Positions 10,401 to 21,718 of a stretch of DNA of 64,000 nucleotides are shown one piece after another. Each line of letters opens with the position of its first letter. Position 1 is the first letter of the stretch. The stretch is from Limnomonas spitsbergensis. Its lineage: Eukaryota; Chlorophyta; Chlorophyceae; Chlamydomonadales. The notes under the pieces are model-generated. The model was not told the origin of the DNA. It was given only the letters and a program-made list of their open reading frames with translations, and searched no databases. Both the position numbers and the translations under genes were made by a program. The DNA lies in contig JAYJMM010000124.1 in NCBI GenBank assembly GCA_037349105.1, positions 1,460,501-1,524,500 on the forward strand. The letters run 5' to 3'.

Positions 10401-13400
10401 TGGGTTTAGGGAGGACAGGGCACTTTTGGCGGTCCTGTTGAAGGGAGGGGGGGCTGAGTTGAGGGTTGAGGGTTCAGGTTGGAGTTGAGGGGGGGGGGGG
10501 TATGAGATGAGGGTTTAGGACTTCGAGTGGAGTAAGGGGAGGTGTTGAGGCTTAAGGAGTGATGGGTTAGAAGTGATGGGTTAGAAGTGATGGGTTAGAA
10601 GTGATGGGTTAGAAGTGACGGGTTAGAAGTGATGGGTTAGAAGTGATGGGTTAGAAGTGATGGGTTAGAAGTGATGGGTTAGAAGTGATGGGTTAGAAGT
10701 GATGGGTTAGAAGTGATGGGTTAGAAGTGATGGGTTAGAAGTGATGGGTTAGAAGTGATGGGTTAGAAGTGATGGGTTAGGAGTGATGGGTTAGAAGTGA
10801 TGGGTTAGAAGTGATGGGTTAGAAGTGATGGGTTAGAAGTGATGGGTTAGAAGTGATGGGTTAGAAGTGATGGGTTAGAAGTGACGGGTTAGAAGTGATG
10901 GGTTAGAAGTGATGGGTTAGAAGTGATGGGTTAGAAGTGATGGGTTAGAAGTGATGGGTTAGAAGTGATGGGTTAGAAGTGATGGGTTAGAAGTGATGGG
11001 TTAGAAGTGATGGGTTAGAAGTGATGGGTTAGGAGTGATGGGTTAGAAGTGACGGGTTAGAAGTGATGGGTTAGAAGTGATGGGTTAGAAGTGATGGGTT
11101 AGAAGTGATGGGTTAGAAGTGATGGGTTAGAAGTGATGGGTTAGAAGTGATGGGTTAGAAGTGATGGGTTAGAAGTGATGGGTTAGAAGTGACGGGTTAG
11201 AAGTGATGGGTTAGAAGTGATGGGTTAGAAGTGATGGGTTAGAAGCGATGGGTTAGAAGTGATGGGTTAGAAGTGATGGGTTAGAAGTGATGGGTTAGAA
11301 GTGATGGGTTAGAAGTGATGGGTTAGAAGTGATGGGTTAGAAGTGATGGGTTAGAAGTGATGGGTTAGAAGTGATGGGTTAGAAGTGATGGGTTAGAAGT
11401 GATGGGTTAGAAGTGATGGGTTAGAAGTGACGGGTTAGAAGTGACGGGTTAGAAGTGATGGGTTAGAAGTGATGGGTTAGAAGTGATGGGTTAGAAGTGA
11501 TGGGTTAGAAGTGATGGGTTAGAAGTGATGGGTTAGAAGTGATGGGTTAGAAGTGATGGGTTAGAAGTGATGGGTTAGAAGTGATGGGTTAGAAGTGATG
11601 GGTTAGAAGTGATGGGTTAGAAGTGATGGGTTAGAAGTGATGGGTTAGAAGTGATGGTTTAGGAGTGATGGGTTAGAAGTGATGGGTTAGAAGTGATGGG
11701 TTAGAAGTGATGGGTTAGAAGTGATGGGTTAGAAGTGATGGGTTAGAAGTGATGGGTTAGAAGTGATGGGTAAGAAGTGATGGGTTAGAAGTGATGGGTT
11801 AGAAGTGATGGGTTAGAAGTGATGGGTTAGAAGTGATGGGTTAGAAGTGATGGGTTAGAAGTGATGGGTTAGAAGTGATGGGTTAGAAGTGATGGGTTAG
11901 GAGTGATGGGTTAGGAGTGATGGGTTAGGAGTGATGGGTTAGGAGTGATGGGTTAGAAGTGATGGGTTAGAAGTGATGGGTTAGAAGTGATGGGTTAGAA
12001 GTGATGGGTTAGAAGTGATGGGTTAGAAGTGATGGGTTAGAAGTGATGGGTTAGAAGTGATGGGTTAGAAGTGATGGGTTAGAAGTGATGGGTTAGAAGT
12101 GATGGGTTAGAAGTGATGGGTTAGAAGTGATGGGTTAGAAGTGATGGGTTAGAAGTGATGGGTTAGAAGTGATGGGTTAGGAGTGATGGGTTAGGAGTGA
12201 TGGGTCAGAAGTGATGGGTTAGAAGTGATGGGTTAGGAGTGATGGGTTAGAAGTGATGGGTTAGAAGTGATGGGTTAGAAGTGATGGGTTAGAAGTGATG
12301 GGTTAGAAGTGATGGGTTAGAAGTGATGGGTTAGAAGTGATGGGTTAGAAGTGATGGGTTAGAAGTGATGGGTTAGAAGTGATGGGTTAGAAGTGATGGG
12401 TTAGAAGTGATGGGTTAGAAGTGATGGGTTAGAAGTGATGGGTTAGAAGTGATGGGTTAGAAGTGATGGGTTAGAAGTGATGGGTTAGAAGTGATGGGTT
12501 AGAAGTGATGGGTTAGAAGTGATGGGTTAGGAGTGGTGGGTTAGGAGTGGTGGGTTAGGAGTGGTGGGTTAGAAGTGATGGGTTAGAAGTGATGGGTTAG
12601 AAGTGATGGGTTAGAAGTGATGGGTTAGAAGTGATGGGTTAGAAGTGATGGGTTAGAAGTGATGGGTTAGAAGTGATGGGTTAGAAGTGATGGGTTAGAA
12701 GTGATGGGTTAGAAGTGATGGGTTAGAAGTGATGGGTTAGAAGTGATGGGTTAGAAGTGATGGGTTAGAAGTGATGGGTTAGAAGTGATGGGTTAGAAGT
12801 GATGGGTTAGAAGTGATGGGTTAGAAGTGATGGGTTAGAAGTGATGGGTTAGAAGTGATGGGTTAGAAGTGATGGGTTAGAAGTGATGGGTTAGAAGTGA
12901 TGGGTTAGAAGTGATGGGTTAGAAGTGATGGGTTAGAAGTGATGGGTTAGAAGTGATGGGTTAGAAGTGATGGGTTAGAAGTGATGGGTTAGAAGTGATG
13001 GGTTAGAAGTGATGGGTTAGAAGTGATGGGTTAGGAGTGATGGGTTAGAAGTGATGGGTTAGAAGTGATGGGTTAGAAGTGATGGGTTAGAAGTGATGGG
13101 TTAGAAGTGATGGGTTAGAAGTGATGGGTTAGAAGTGATGGGTTAGGAGTGATGGGTTAGAAGTGATGGGTTAGAAGTGATGGGTTAGAAGTGATGGGTT
13201 AGAAGTGATGGGTTAGAAGTGATGGGTTAGAAGTGATGGGTTAGAAGTGATGGGTTAGAAGTGATGGGTTAGAAGTGATGGGTTAGAAGTGATGGGTTAG
13301 AAGTGATGGGTTAGAAGTGACGGGTTAGAAGTGATGGGTTAGAAGTAATGGGTTAGAAGTGATGGGTTAGAAGTGATGGGTTAGAAGTGATGGGTTAGAA

Positions 13401-16400
13401 GTGATGGGTTAGAAGTGATGGGTTAGAAGTGATGGGTTAGAAGTGATGGGTTAGAAGTGATGGGTTAGAAGTGATGGGTTAGAAGTGATGGGTTAGAAGT
13501 GATGGGTTAGAAGTGACGGGTTAGAAGTGATGGGTTAGAAGTGATGGGTTAGAAGTGATGGGTTAGAAGTGATGGGTTAGAAGTGATGGTTTAGGAGTGA
13601 TGGGTTAGAAGTGATGGGTTAGAAGTGATGGGTTAGAAGTGATGGGTTAGAAGTGATGGGTTAGAAGTGATGGGTTAGAAGTGATGGGTTAGAAGTGATG
13701 GGTTAGAAGTGATGGGTTAGAAGTGATGGGTTAGAAGTGATGGGTTAGAAGTGATGGGTTAGAAGTGATGGGTTAGAAGTGATGGGTTAGAAGTGATGGG
13801 TTAGAAGTGATGGGTTAGGAGTGATGGGTTAGGAGTGATGGGTTAGGAGTGATGGGTTAGGAGTGATGGGTTAGGAGTGATGGGTTAGGAGTGATGGGTT
13901 AGAAGTGATGGGTTAGAAGTGATGGGTTAGAAGTGATGGGTTAGAAGTGATGGGTTAGAAGTGATGGGTTAGAAGTGATGGGTTAGAAGTGATGGGTTAG
14001 AAGTGATGGGTTAGAAGTGATGGGTTAGAAGTGATGGGTTAGAAGTGATGGGTTAGAAGTGATGGGTTAGAAGTGATGGGTTAGAAGTGATGGGTTAGAA
14101 GTGATGGGTTAGAAGTGATGGGTTAGAAGTGATGGGTTAGAAGTGATGGGTTAGAAGTGATGGGTTAGAAGTGATGGGTTAGAAGTGATGGGTTAGAAGT
14201 GATGGGTTAGGAGTGATGGGTTAGGAGTGATGGGTTAGAAGTGATGGGTTAGAAGTGATGGGTTAGAAGTGATGGGTTAGAAGTGATGGGTTAGAAGTGA
14301 TGGGTTAGAAGTGATGGGTTAGAAGTGATGGGTTAGAAGTGATGGGTTAGAAGTGATGGGTTAGAAGTGATGGGTTAGAAGTGATGGGTTAGAAGTGATG
14401 GGTTAGAAGTGATGGGTTAGAAGTGATGGGTTAGAAGTGATGGGTTAGAAGTGATGGGTTAGAAGTGATGGGTTAGAAGTGATGGGTTAGAAGTGATGGG
14501 TTAGAAGTGATGGGTTAGAAGTGATGGGTTAGAAGTGATGGGTTAGAAGTGATGGGTTAGGAGTGATGGGTTAGAAGTGATGGGTTAGAAGTGATGGGTT
14601 AGAAGTGATGGGTTAGAAGTGATGGGTTAGAAGTGATGGGTTAGAAGTGATGGGTTAGAAGTGATGGGTTAGAAGTGATGGGTTAGAAGTGATGGGTTAG
14701 AAGTGATGGGTTAGAAGTGATGGGTTAGAAGTGATGGGTTAGAAGTGATGGGTTAGAAGTGATGGGTTAGAAGTGATGGGTTAGAAGTGATGGGTTAGAA
14801 GTGATGGGTTAGGAGTGATGGGTTAGGAGTGATGGGTTAGGAGTGGTGGGTTAGAAGTGATGGGTTAGAAGTGATGGGTTAGAAGTGATGGGTTAGAAGT
14901 GATGGGTTAGAAGTGATGGGTTAGAAGTGATGGGTTAGAAGTGATGGGTTAGAAGTGATGGGTTAGAAGTGATGGGTTAGAAGTGATGGGTTAGAAGTGA
15001 TGGGTTAGAAGTGATGGGTTAGAAGTGATGGGTTAGAAGTGATGGGTTAGAAGTGATGGGTTAGAAGTGATGGGTTAGAAGTGATGGGTTAGAAGTGATG
15101 GGTTAGAAGTGATGGGTTAGAAGTGATGGGTTAGAAGTGATGGGTTAGAAGTGATGGGTTAGAAGTGATGGGTTAGAAGTGATGGGTTAGAAGTGATGGG
15201 TTAGAAGTGATGGGTTAGAAGTGATGGGTTAGAAGTGATGGGTTAGAAGTGATGGGTTAGAAGTGATGGGTTAGAAGTGATGGGTTAGAAGTGATGGGTT
15301 AGAAGTGATGGGTTAGAAGTGATGGGTTAGAAGTGATGGTTTAGGAGTGATGGGTTAGAAGTGATGGGTTAGAAGTGATGGGTTAGAAGTGATGGGTTAG
15401 AAGTGATGGGTTAGAAGTGATGGGTTAGAAGTGATGGGTTAGAAGTGATGGGTTAGAAGTGATGGGTTAGAAGTGATGGGTTAGAAGTGATGGGTTAGAA
15501 GTGATGGGTTAGAAGTGATGGGTTAGAAGTGATGGGTTAGAAGTGATGGGTTAGGAGTGATGGGTTAGGAGTGATGGGTTAGGAGTGATGGGTTAGGAGT
15601 GATGGGTTAGGAGTGATGGGTTAGGAGTGATGGGTTAGAAGTGATGGGTTAGAAGTGATGGGTTAGAAGTGATGGGTTAGAAGTGATGGGTTAGAAGTGA
15701 TGGGTTAGAAGTGATGGGTTAGAAGTGATGGGTTAGAAGTGATGGGTTAGAAGTGATGGGTTAGAAGTGATGGGTTAGAAGTGATGGGTTAGAAGTGATG
15801 GGTTAGAAGTGATGGGTTAGAAGTGATGGGTTAGAAGTGATGGGTTAGAAGTGATGGGTTAGAAGTGATGGGTTAGAAGTGATGGGTTAGAAGTGATGGG
15901 TTAGAAGTGATGGGTTAGAAGTGATGGGTTAGAAGTGATGGGTTAGAAGTGATGGGTTAGAAGTGATGGGTTAGAAGTGATGGGTTAGAAGTGATGGGTT
16001 AGAAGTGATGGGTTAGAAGTGATGGGTTAGAAGTGATGGGTTAGAAGTGATGGGTTAGAAGTGATGGGTTAGAAGTGATGGGTTAGAAGTGATGGGTTAG
16101 AAGTGATGGGTTAGGAGTGATGGGTTAGGAGTGGTGGGTTAGGAGTGGTGGGTTAGAAGTGATGGGTTAGAAGTGATGGGTTAGAAGTGATGGGTTAGAA
16201 GTGATGGGTTAGAAGTGATGGGTTAGAAGTGATGGGTTAGAAGTGATGGGTTAGAAGTGATGGGTTAGAAGTGATGGGTTAGAAGTGATGGGTTAGAAGT
16301 GATGGGTTAGAAGTGATGGGTTAGAAGTGATGGGTTAGAAGTGATGGGTTAGAAGTGATGGGTTAGAAGTGATGGGTTAGAAGTGATGGGTTAGAAGTGA

Positions 16401-19400
16401 TGGGTTAGAAGTGATGGGTTAGAAGTGATGGGTTAGAAGTGATGGGTTAGAAGTGATGGGTTAGAAGTGATGGGTTAGAAGTGATGGGTTAGAAGTGATG
16501 GGTTAGAAGTGATGGGTTAGAAGTGATGGGTTAGAAGTGATGGGTTAGAAGTGATGGGTTAGAAGTGATGGGTTAGAAGTGATGGGTTAGAAGTGATGGG
16601 TTAGAAGTGATGGGTTAGAAGTGATGGGTTAGAAGTGATGGGTTAGAAGTGATGGGTTAGAAGTGATGGGTTAGAAGTGATGGGTTAGAAGTGATGGGTT
16701 AGAAGTGATGGGTTAGAAGTGATGGGTTAGAAGTGATGGGTTAGAAGTGATGGGTTAGAAGTGATGGGTTAGAAGTGATGGGTTAGAAGTGATGGGTTAG
16801 AAGTGATGGGTTAGGAGTGATGGGTTAGGAGTGATGGGTTAGAAGTGATGGGTTAGAAGTGATGGGTTAGAAGTGATGGGTTAGAAGTGATGGGTTAGAA
16901 GTGATGGGTTAGAAGTGATGGGTTAGAAGTGATGGGTTAGGAGTGATGGGTTAGAAGTGATGGGTTAGAAGTGATGGGTTAGAAGTGATGGGTTAGAAGT
17001 GATGGGTTAGAAGTGATGGGTTAGAAGTGATAGGTTAGAAGTGATGGGTTAGAAGTGATGGGTTAGAAGTGATGGGTTAGAAGTGATGGGTTAGAAGTGA
17101 TGGGTTAGAAGTGACGGGTTAGAAGTGACGGGTTAGAAGTAATGGGTTAGAAGTGATGGGTTAGAAGTGATGGGTTAGAAGTGATGGGTTAGAAGTGATG
17201 GGTTAGAAGTGATGGGTTAGAAGTGATGGGTTAGAAGTGATGGGTTAGAAGTGATGGGTTAGAAGTGATGGGTTAGAAGTGATGGGTTAGAAGTGATGGG
17301 TTAGAAGTGATGGGTTAGAAGTGATGGGTTAGGAGTGATGGGTTAGGAGTGATGGGTTAGAAGTGATGGGTTAGAAGTGATGGGTTAGGAGTGATGGGTT
17401 AGAAGTGATGGGTTAGAAGTGATGGGTTAGAAGTGATGGGTTAGAAGTGATGGGTTAGAAGTGATGGGTTAGAAGTGATGGGTTAGAAGTGATGGGTTAG
17501 AAGTGATGGGTTAGAAGTGATGGGTTAGAAGTGATGGGTTAGAAGTGATGGGTTAGAAGTGATGGGTTAGAAGTGATGGGTTAGAAGTGATGGGTTAGAA
17601 GTGATGGGTTAGAAGTGATGGGTTAGAAGTGATGGGTTAGGAGTGATGGGTTAGGAGTGATGGGTTAGAAGTGATGGGTTAGAAGTGATGGGTTAGAAGT
17701 GATGGGTTAGAAGTGATGGGTTAGAAGTGATGGGTTAGAAGTGATGGGTTAGAAGTGATGGGTTGGAAGTGATGGGTTAGAAGTGATGGGTTAGAAGTGA
17801 TGGGTTAGAAGTGATGGGTTAGAAGTGATGGGTTAGAAGTGATGGGTTAGAAGTGATGGGTTAGAAGTGATGGGTTAGAAGTGATGGGTTAGGAGTGATG
17901 GGTTAGGAGTGATGGGTTAGAAGTGATGGGTTAGAAGTGATGGGTTAGAAGTGATGGGTTAGAAGTGATGGGTTAGAAGTGATGGGTTAGAAGTGATGGG
18001 TTAGAAGTGATGGGTTTAGGGCGTGGAAGTTAGTGTTGGCAGACCGGGTGGAGATGAGTGGGGCTGTGTTGAGGGTTTGGGGTGGAGCTGGGGGGGGGGG
18101 GGGGGGGCTGAGGTGAGGTTTCAGGGCGGGGAGGGGGCTGGATTATGCTGGGTATTCATAACCAGCTGAAATACCCTGTAAAGTAGGATATTTTAACTAA
18201 ATCTTTAGTGTGTAGATGACAATGTTGCCAGACCGGGTGGACATGTGTGTGTTTGGGGGGGGGTATGAGTTGATGGTTTAGGGTTTAGGTGGGGATGCTG
18301 AGGGTTTAGAGTTCAGAGGTGGTGTTGGCGGACCTGGTGCAGGTGGGCGGAATGAATGAAGGGGTCTATGGGAGAGGGGAGAGGGGCTGAGTGTAGCAAA
18401 TTAACATTTCCAAACCCCTGCTATCCATCCACCCTAACTTCCAAATCCCTTTCCTCTAACGACCCTTTCACCACCTGCACCCTAACCCCTAAACCCATTG
18501 ACTCTAACCACCGATTGACCCCCTGCACCCTGATCCCAGCTTATAAAAAATCCTCCACTCTGATCACCATCACCCACATTACAACCTCAAACCCCTGCAT
18601 CTCAAACCCCAGGTGATGGGGCCGGCCAGACGCATGTTTGTGGCTAGAGAGCTGACCAAAACCCTCCGTTTTGACCCTCCAACCTAACCAACCATAAACC
18701 CTGAAATGCTCCCCCCTGAACCCCAGGTGTTGGGGCCTGCCAGGCGTGTGTGTGGCACGAGAGCTTACCAAAGCATTTTGACTTCAACCACCCTAACCAA
18801 CCTTTAACCCTGGAATATGTTTTCCGTAAACCCCAGGTGTTGGGGCCTGCCCGACGCGTGTGTGTGGCACAAGAGCTTACCAAAGCATTTTGACTATAAC
18901 CACCCTAACCAACCTTAAACCCTGGCATATGTTTTCCGTAAACCCCAGGTGTTGGGGCCTGCCCGACGCGTGTGTGTGGCACGAGAGCTTACCAAGATCC
19001 ACGAGGAGTTCTACAGGTGAGATTATATAGGGTTTGGGGGGGTAGGACTTAGAAGTGAGGTTATAAACGGTTGAGGGGTTAGGATTCGTAGTGCTTGAAT
19101 GGCCAATTCATTTATTTATTTGTTGGCCCGTTTCCTCAATCTACAGGTGAGGTGTTGGGGTTCGGTTTTATAAGGTGAGAATTTGGGGTTGAGGGGTCCG
19201 GATTTGTAGCACTTGAATGGCCATTTTATTAAAGTTTATGTTGTGTTGGCCCGTTTTAAGTCTTTGACGAAAGAAGAAGGGAGAGGGAAGGAAAAGGGAA
19301 GGAAGGAAGAAGAAAGGAAAGAAGAAAGAAGAAAAAAAACTACACCCCGTGGGAGGCGTGAGAGTTAAGGAAACAGCGCAGCCTGGGCCAAAGCCACATC

Positions 19401-21616
19401 GGCGCCGTTACCGTTGGACGTAACAAAGAGAGTGGCAGGCCGCCTAACCCTAGAAGCCCCGTGGCGCTGAGGCGTTCGATGAATGAGGGTTTGGGGTTCC
19501 TGAATGCCCATTTTATTTTGTTTATTTTTCTTGGCCGTTGCATGTATGAATGCGTGCAACGTTCACACTTTACCCGCCTCCCCACTGCCCTGGACAGGTC
19601 CACACTTGAGGGTGCCCTCCAGGAGTTCACACGTCGGGAACCTCGCGGCGAGATCTGCCTCGTGGTGCAGGTGAGATCCAGATCCGGATCTGGAGGATTC
19701 AAGTCCCAAGTTAGCTGGATCTTCCGGGTCAGATGGTCAGACCTTTCATATTTGAACTTTGAACCTAGGCATGCCTAATGCGGGTTTAGGTTAAATAGAG
19801 TTAAAGGCACAGGGTTGATGACGGCCAACTTCCTTGGTCTACCTCTTAATTCACCTCTTAATTTACGCCTCAGTTCACGCCTAAATGCACATTGTTTTTC
19901 TTGCTTGCGCACAAAGCGAACAAGAGAGTACAGCGGCGCCTCACTGACACAACCCTGGACACAGTACCCTTTCCCTAGACGTCTGAACCCTGGACTCTGA
20001 ACCCTGAACCCTGGACCCTTAGCCCAGTAAGCCATAGCTCAGTGAGGTAAACCCCCAACCCTTAACCCCTTGTCCTAAATCCTAAACCCTGGCCATAAAA
20101 CCTCGAGCTGAAATTGAAACTGAAGCACTTATAAACCCTCCGCACTGTAACTACCAAATAGTCCATTCACCTTAACCAACTTAACCACCCCATCCCCAGG
20201 GTTGCGACCCAGTGGCCGCACGCTTTGCGGAGCTGATGCGGGGTCTGGGGCCGGAAGCTGCCCAGCAGCTGGCGGTCGGCGGCGGCGGCGTTGGGGCGGC
20301 TCCGGAACCGTACACGTTGCTGGGTGGAGAGGACGGAGATGGCGGGGAAGAGCGAAGGAGAGGGAGTGCTTCCCCTCTGCCCTCCTCTGTTGCTGATGCT
20401 CCTGCTGATGCTGCTTCCGCTGGCGGGCAGGAAGATGGGGGGGCGGGGGAAGGGCGGGGCGGAGGGTCAGCAGCAGGAGGGACAACAGCAAGTGGAGCGG
20501 CATCAGCAGCAGTCAAAGTAGGTGGGACAGCATCAGGAGCTCTGGAAGGCTCGGAGCTGCATACTTCTTCAAAGATGGAAGGCGACGGAGATCGCGTTGT
20601 GGTGAGCGAATTGGAATTGGGGGAGGGGGGGGTCTGGTTAGAACAGGGAACCCGAGGTAGGAACAAGGGTTAAATCTTAAGCCTTAACCCTTGGTAGAAA
20701 CAATGGGGGGAGGGGCTGGCATGGAAGTTTAGGGTTTAGGGAGTTAAACCTTCATCTCTGAACCTTGCACCCTAATCCTTCATCCTTGATCCCTTATCCG
20801 TGAAACCTCAATTGCTGAGCCCTCATCCTAATACCTGATCCCTGAAACCCTAATTACTGAGCCCTGAGTCCTGACCCCTAATAACTGAACCTTTAACCCT
20901 GATCCCTGACCCCTGATATTTAATATCTGAACCCTGATATCTAATATGTGAACCCTGATATCTAATATCTGAACCCTGATATTTAATATCTGAACCCTGA
21001 CATTTCAACCGTGATGTCTTATATCTGAACCCTGATATCTATCATCTGACCCCTGATCTCTGAACCCTGATACATAATATATGAACCCTGATATCTGGTC
21101 ACTTAACCCTGATATTTGATCTCTGAACCATAATATCTGATCCCTGCACCCTGATATCTGAACCTTGCAGGCTGTGTCCAAGCCAGGGTGGCCGTCCGCT
21201 TCATCCACTGCTGAGCTGGCAACCCCAGCCGCACTCCTAGGACCCAGAGGCCTGGACACCCTGCTCACACGTTTGCTGCAGGTGTGGGGATGGGGACAAA
21301 GCGCTGGGTTACATTTGTGTGTGTCCACACCATGCAGTCCGGCATGCCCGCATTCGGTTACTTTTGTGTGTCCCCACACCATGTATTCGGGCAAGTCCAC
21401 ATTTGGTCACTTCAATTTGTCCACACCATGCAGCCGGACATGCCCACCTTCGGTTACTTTTAGTTTGTCCACACCATGCAGCCGGGCATGCCCTTCCTCC
21501 CCCCTATGCAGTCAGGCATGCCCACCAAGGCTGCCGCCAAGGAGGCTGCGAGGCTGGTGCCCGGGCTGGGACGCAAGGAGGCGTACTCGGCTGCGCTCAA
21601 GCTGTCAAAACGTTAG
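4063..21616 (+). CDS. rsmI: RsmI-type 16S rRNA (cytidine-2'-O)-methyltransferase, ten exons
   Basis: Exons: 4063-4590, 5904-6083, 7169-7274, 7682-7767, 10186-10290, 18949-19016, 19598-19670, 20200-20601, 21171-21281, 21512-21616 (stop). All junctions are GT–AG and keep one frame, giving about 587 residues. The product is an SAM-dependent methyltransferase of the tetrapyrrole-methylase fold that, in bacteria, 2'-O-methylates C1402 of 16S rRNA; a plastid or mitochondrial role is likely here. Diagnostic motifs in order are [10 protein letters not shown] (end of exon 1), [11 protein letters not shown] (exon 2), [15 protein letters not shown] (exon 3), [16 protein letters not shown] (exon 4), [10 protein letters not shown] (exon 5), [13 protein letters not shown] (exon 6), PRGEICLVV (exon 7), and a C-terminal [16 protein letters not shown] helix (exon 10). 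Bacterial RsmI is near 286 residues. The excess is a Ser/Pro- and poly-Ala-rich N-terminus (GCT repeat at about 4408-4530) and a low-complexity Gly/Ala/Glu insert in exon 8. The start is uncertain: Met at 4063 is the first in frame, 4267 is an alternative, and an upstream transit-peptide exon is possible. Confidence 0.9.
4591..5480 (+). repeat. 35-bp minisatellite in RsmI intron 1
   Basis: About 25 copies of a 35-bp unit (GGTGGGGGCATGGCATGGGG followed by TTTGTGCTAGCATGG) start directly at the donor of exon 1 and run to 5480. They are G-rich on the transcribed-sense strand. 5490-5760 continues as irregular GGGGCAT-rich sequence. Confidence 0.9.
5793..5903 (+). repeat. 111-bp acceptor-side duplication of RsmI exon 2
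   Basis: A second copy of the acceptor (TTTTCAG) and the first 75 or so exon bases lies exactly 111 bp upstream of the real exon start. It still encodes [12 protein letters not shown]. The frame is open through the copy into the real exon, so use of this acceptor would add 37 residues in frame. A further decayed donor-side copy of the same exon lies at about 6150-6210. Confidence 0.85.
6084..7168 (+). repeat. RsmI intron 2: telomere-like C-rich DNA and partial exon-3 copies
   Basis: The intron is largely degenerate CCCTAAA/CCCTTAA text. Three partial copies of the exon 3 acceptor edge (TTGGTCAGCGATGCGGGCAT and variants) begin at about 6861, 6970 and 7080 before the intact exon at 7169. A donor-side copy of exon 3 lies at about 7333-7388 in the next intron. 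Confidence 0.8.
8025..8675 (+). repeat. 58/65-bp tandem array with CCCTAAA tail
   Basis: Eleven copies of a unit TATGTCTTGGACAGTGATTA followed by TTTCAACCTTGAACCCTGAG, CCCCTC and one to three CCCTAAA heptamers. Length differs (about 58 versus 65 bp) mainly by the number of heptamers. It lies in RsmI intron 4, C-rich on the sense strand. Confidence 0.9.
8690..8830 (+). repeat. Dispersed repeat B, copy 1
   Basis: Matches copies at about 38450-38600, 44255-44400 and 54660-54785. Shared landmarks are GTCAGCTACACTCYGGCC, GCTGCTTTGGYCA and a TTGGGCCY...CAGCT segment. About 130 bp, no coding capacity. Two of the other copies stand directly before arrays of the 188-bp satellite. Confidence 0.75.
9110..9335 (-). 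repeat. Dispersed repeat A, copy 2
   Basis: Reverse-oriented copy of the family described at 505-995, without the minisatellite expansion. It lies inside RsmI intron 4. Confidence 0.85.
9535..10185 (+). repeat. Five tandem acceptor-side copies of RsmI exon 5
   Basis: The acceptor edge of exon 5 (CCCAGGGTGCCAGGCG followed by ACGCGGCTGGAG) is repeated at about 9538, 9651, 9755, 9955 and 10060 before the functional exon at 10186, giving a spacing of about 105-200 bp. Copies keep the AG and 15-30 coding bases and differ in how far the exon part is preserved. Confidence 0.85.
10552..18014 (+). repeat. 7.4-kb minisatellite of a 14-bp unit in RsmI intron 5
   Basis: Roughly 530 head-to-tail copies of GTGATGGGTTAGAA, very homogeneous, with scattered variants (AGGAGT, GACGGG, GTGGTGG, GGTTTAGG). 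The unit contains GGGTTAG, and the array exits into GGGTTTAGGG. Variant units are clustered: a GGTTTAGGAGT variant recurs at about 11655, 13587 and 15340, each followed 200-250 bp later by a run of four to six AGGAGT units, suggesting higher-order duplication of blocks near 1.75-1.9 kb. The array fills most of an 8.66-kb intron between exons that code contiguous parts of the methyltransferase. Confidence 0.97.
18605..18948 (+). repeat. Three 112-bp acceptor-side copies of RsmI exon 6
   Basis: CCCAG plus about 47 coding bases of exon 6 (for example GTGTTGGGGCCTGCC and GAGAGCTTACCAA) recur at 18613, 18727 and 18837 before the real exon at 18949. Unit length is 110-114 bp. The copy at 18837 is nearly identical to the functional one up to TACCAA, where it diverges into intron sequence. 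Confidence 0.9.
19265..19345 (+). repeat. Purine (GA/GAAG) tract
   Basis: About 80 bp of G and A in RsmI intron 6, followed directly by the dispersed repeat shared with 3590-3665. Confidence 0.7.
20745..21170 (+). repeat. CCCTGATATCTGAA degenerate array in RsmI intron 8
   Basis: The 3' half of the intron consists of repeated short units of the type ACCCTGATATCTAATATCTGA. The 5' half (20602-20744) is G-rich with GGGTTTAGGG. It is the clearest example in the window of a G-rich/C-rich two-arm intron. Confidence 0.75.
21330..21511 (+). repeat. Tandem acceptor-side copies of the last RsmI exon
   Basis: CCATGCAGTCCGGCATGCCC and variants recur at about 21338, 21387, 21433 and 21482 before the functional acceptor at 21511/21512, giving a spacing of about 30-50 bp. 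Confidence 0.8.
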
Positions 21617-21718
21617 CCTTGTTATACTGAGAGTCTTTAGTTTCGTGATCTTATTACCCGCCGGATCAGCTGGACCGCTGGAATGATGTTGATGTTACAA
21701 GCAAGATGGAAAGCGGGC

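Noticed and set aside
8025..18014. CRISPR-like regular repeats
   Set aside because: The arrays are head-to-tail satellites with no unique spacers, inside introns of a eukaryotic gene.
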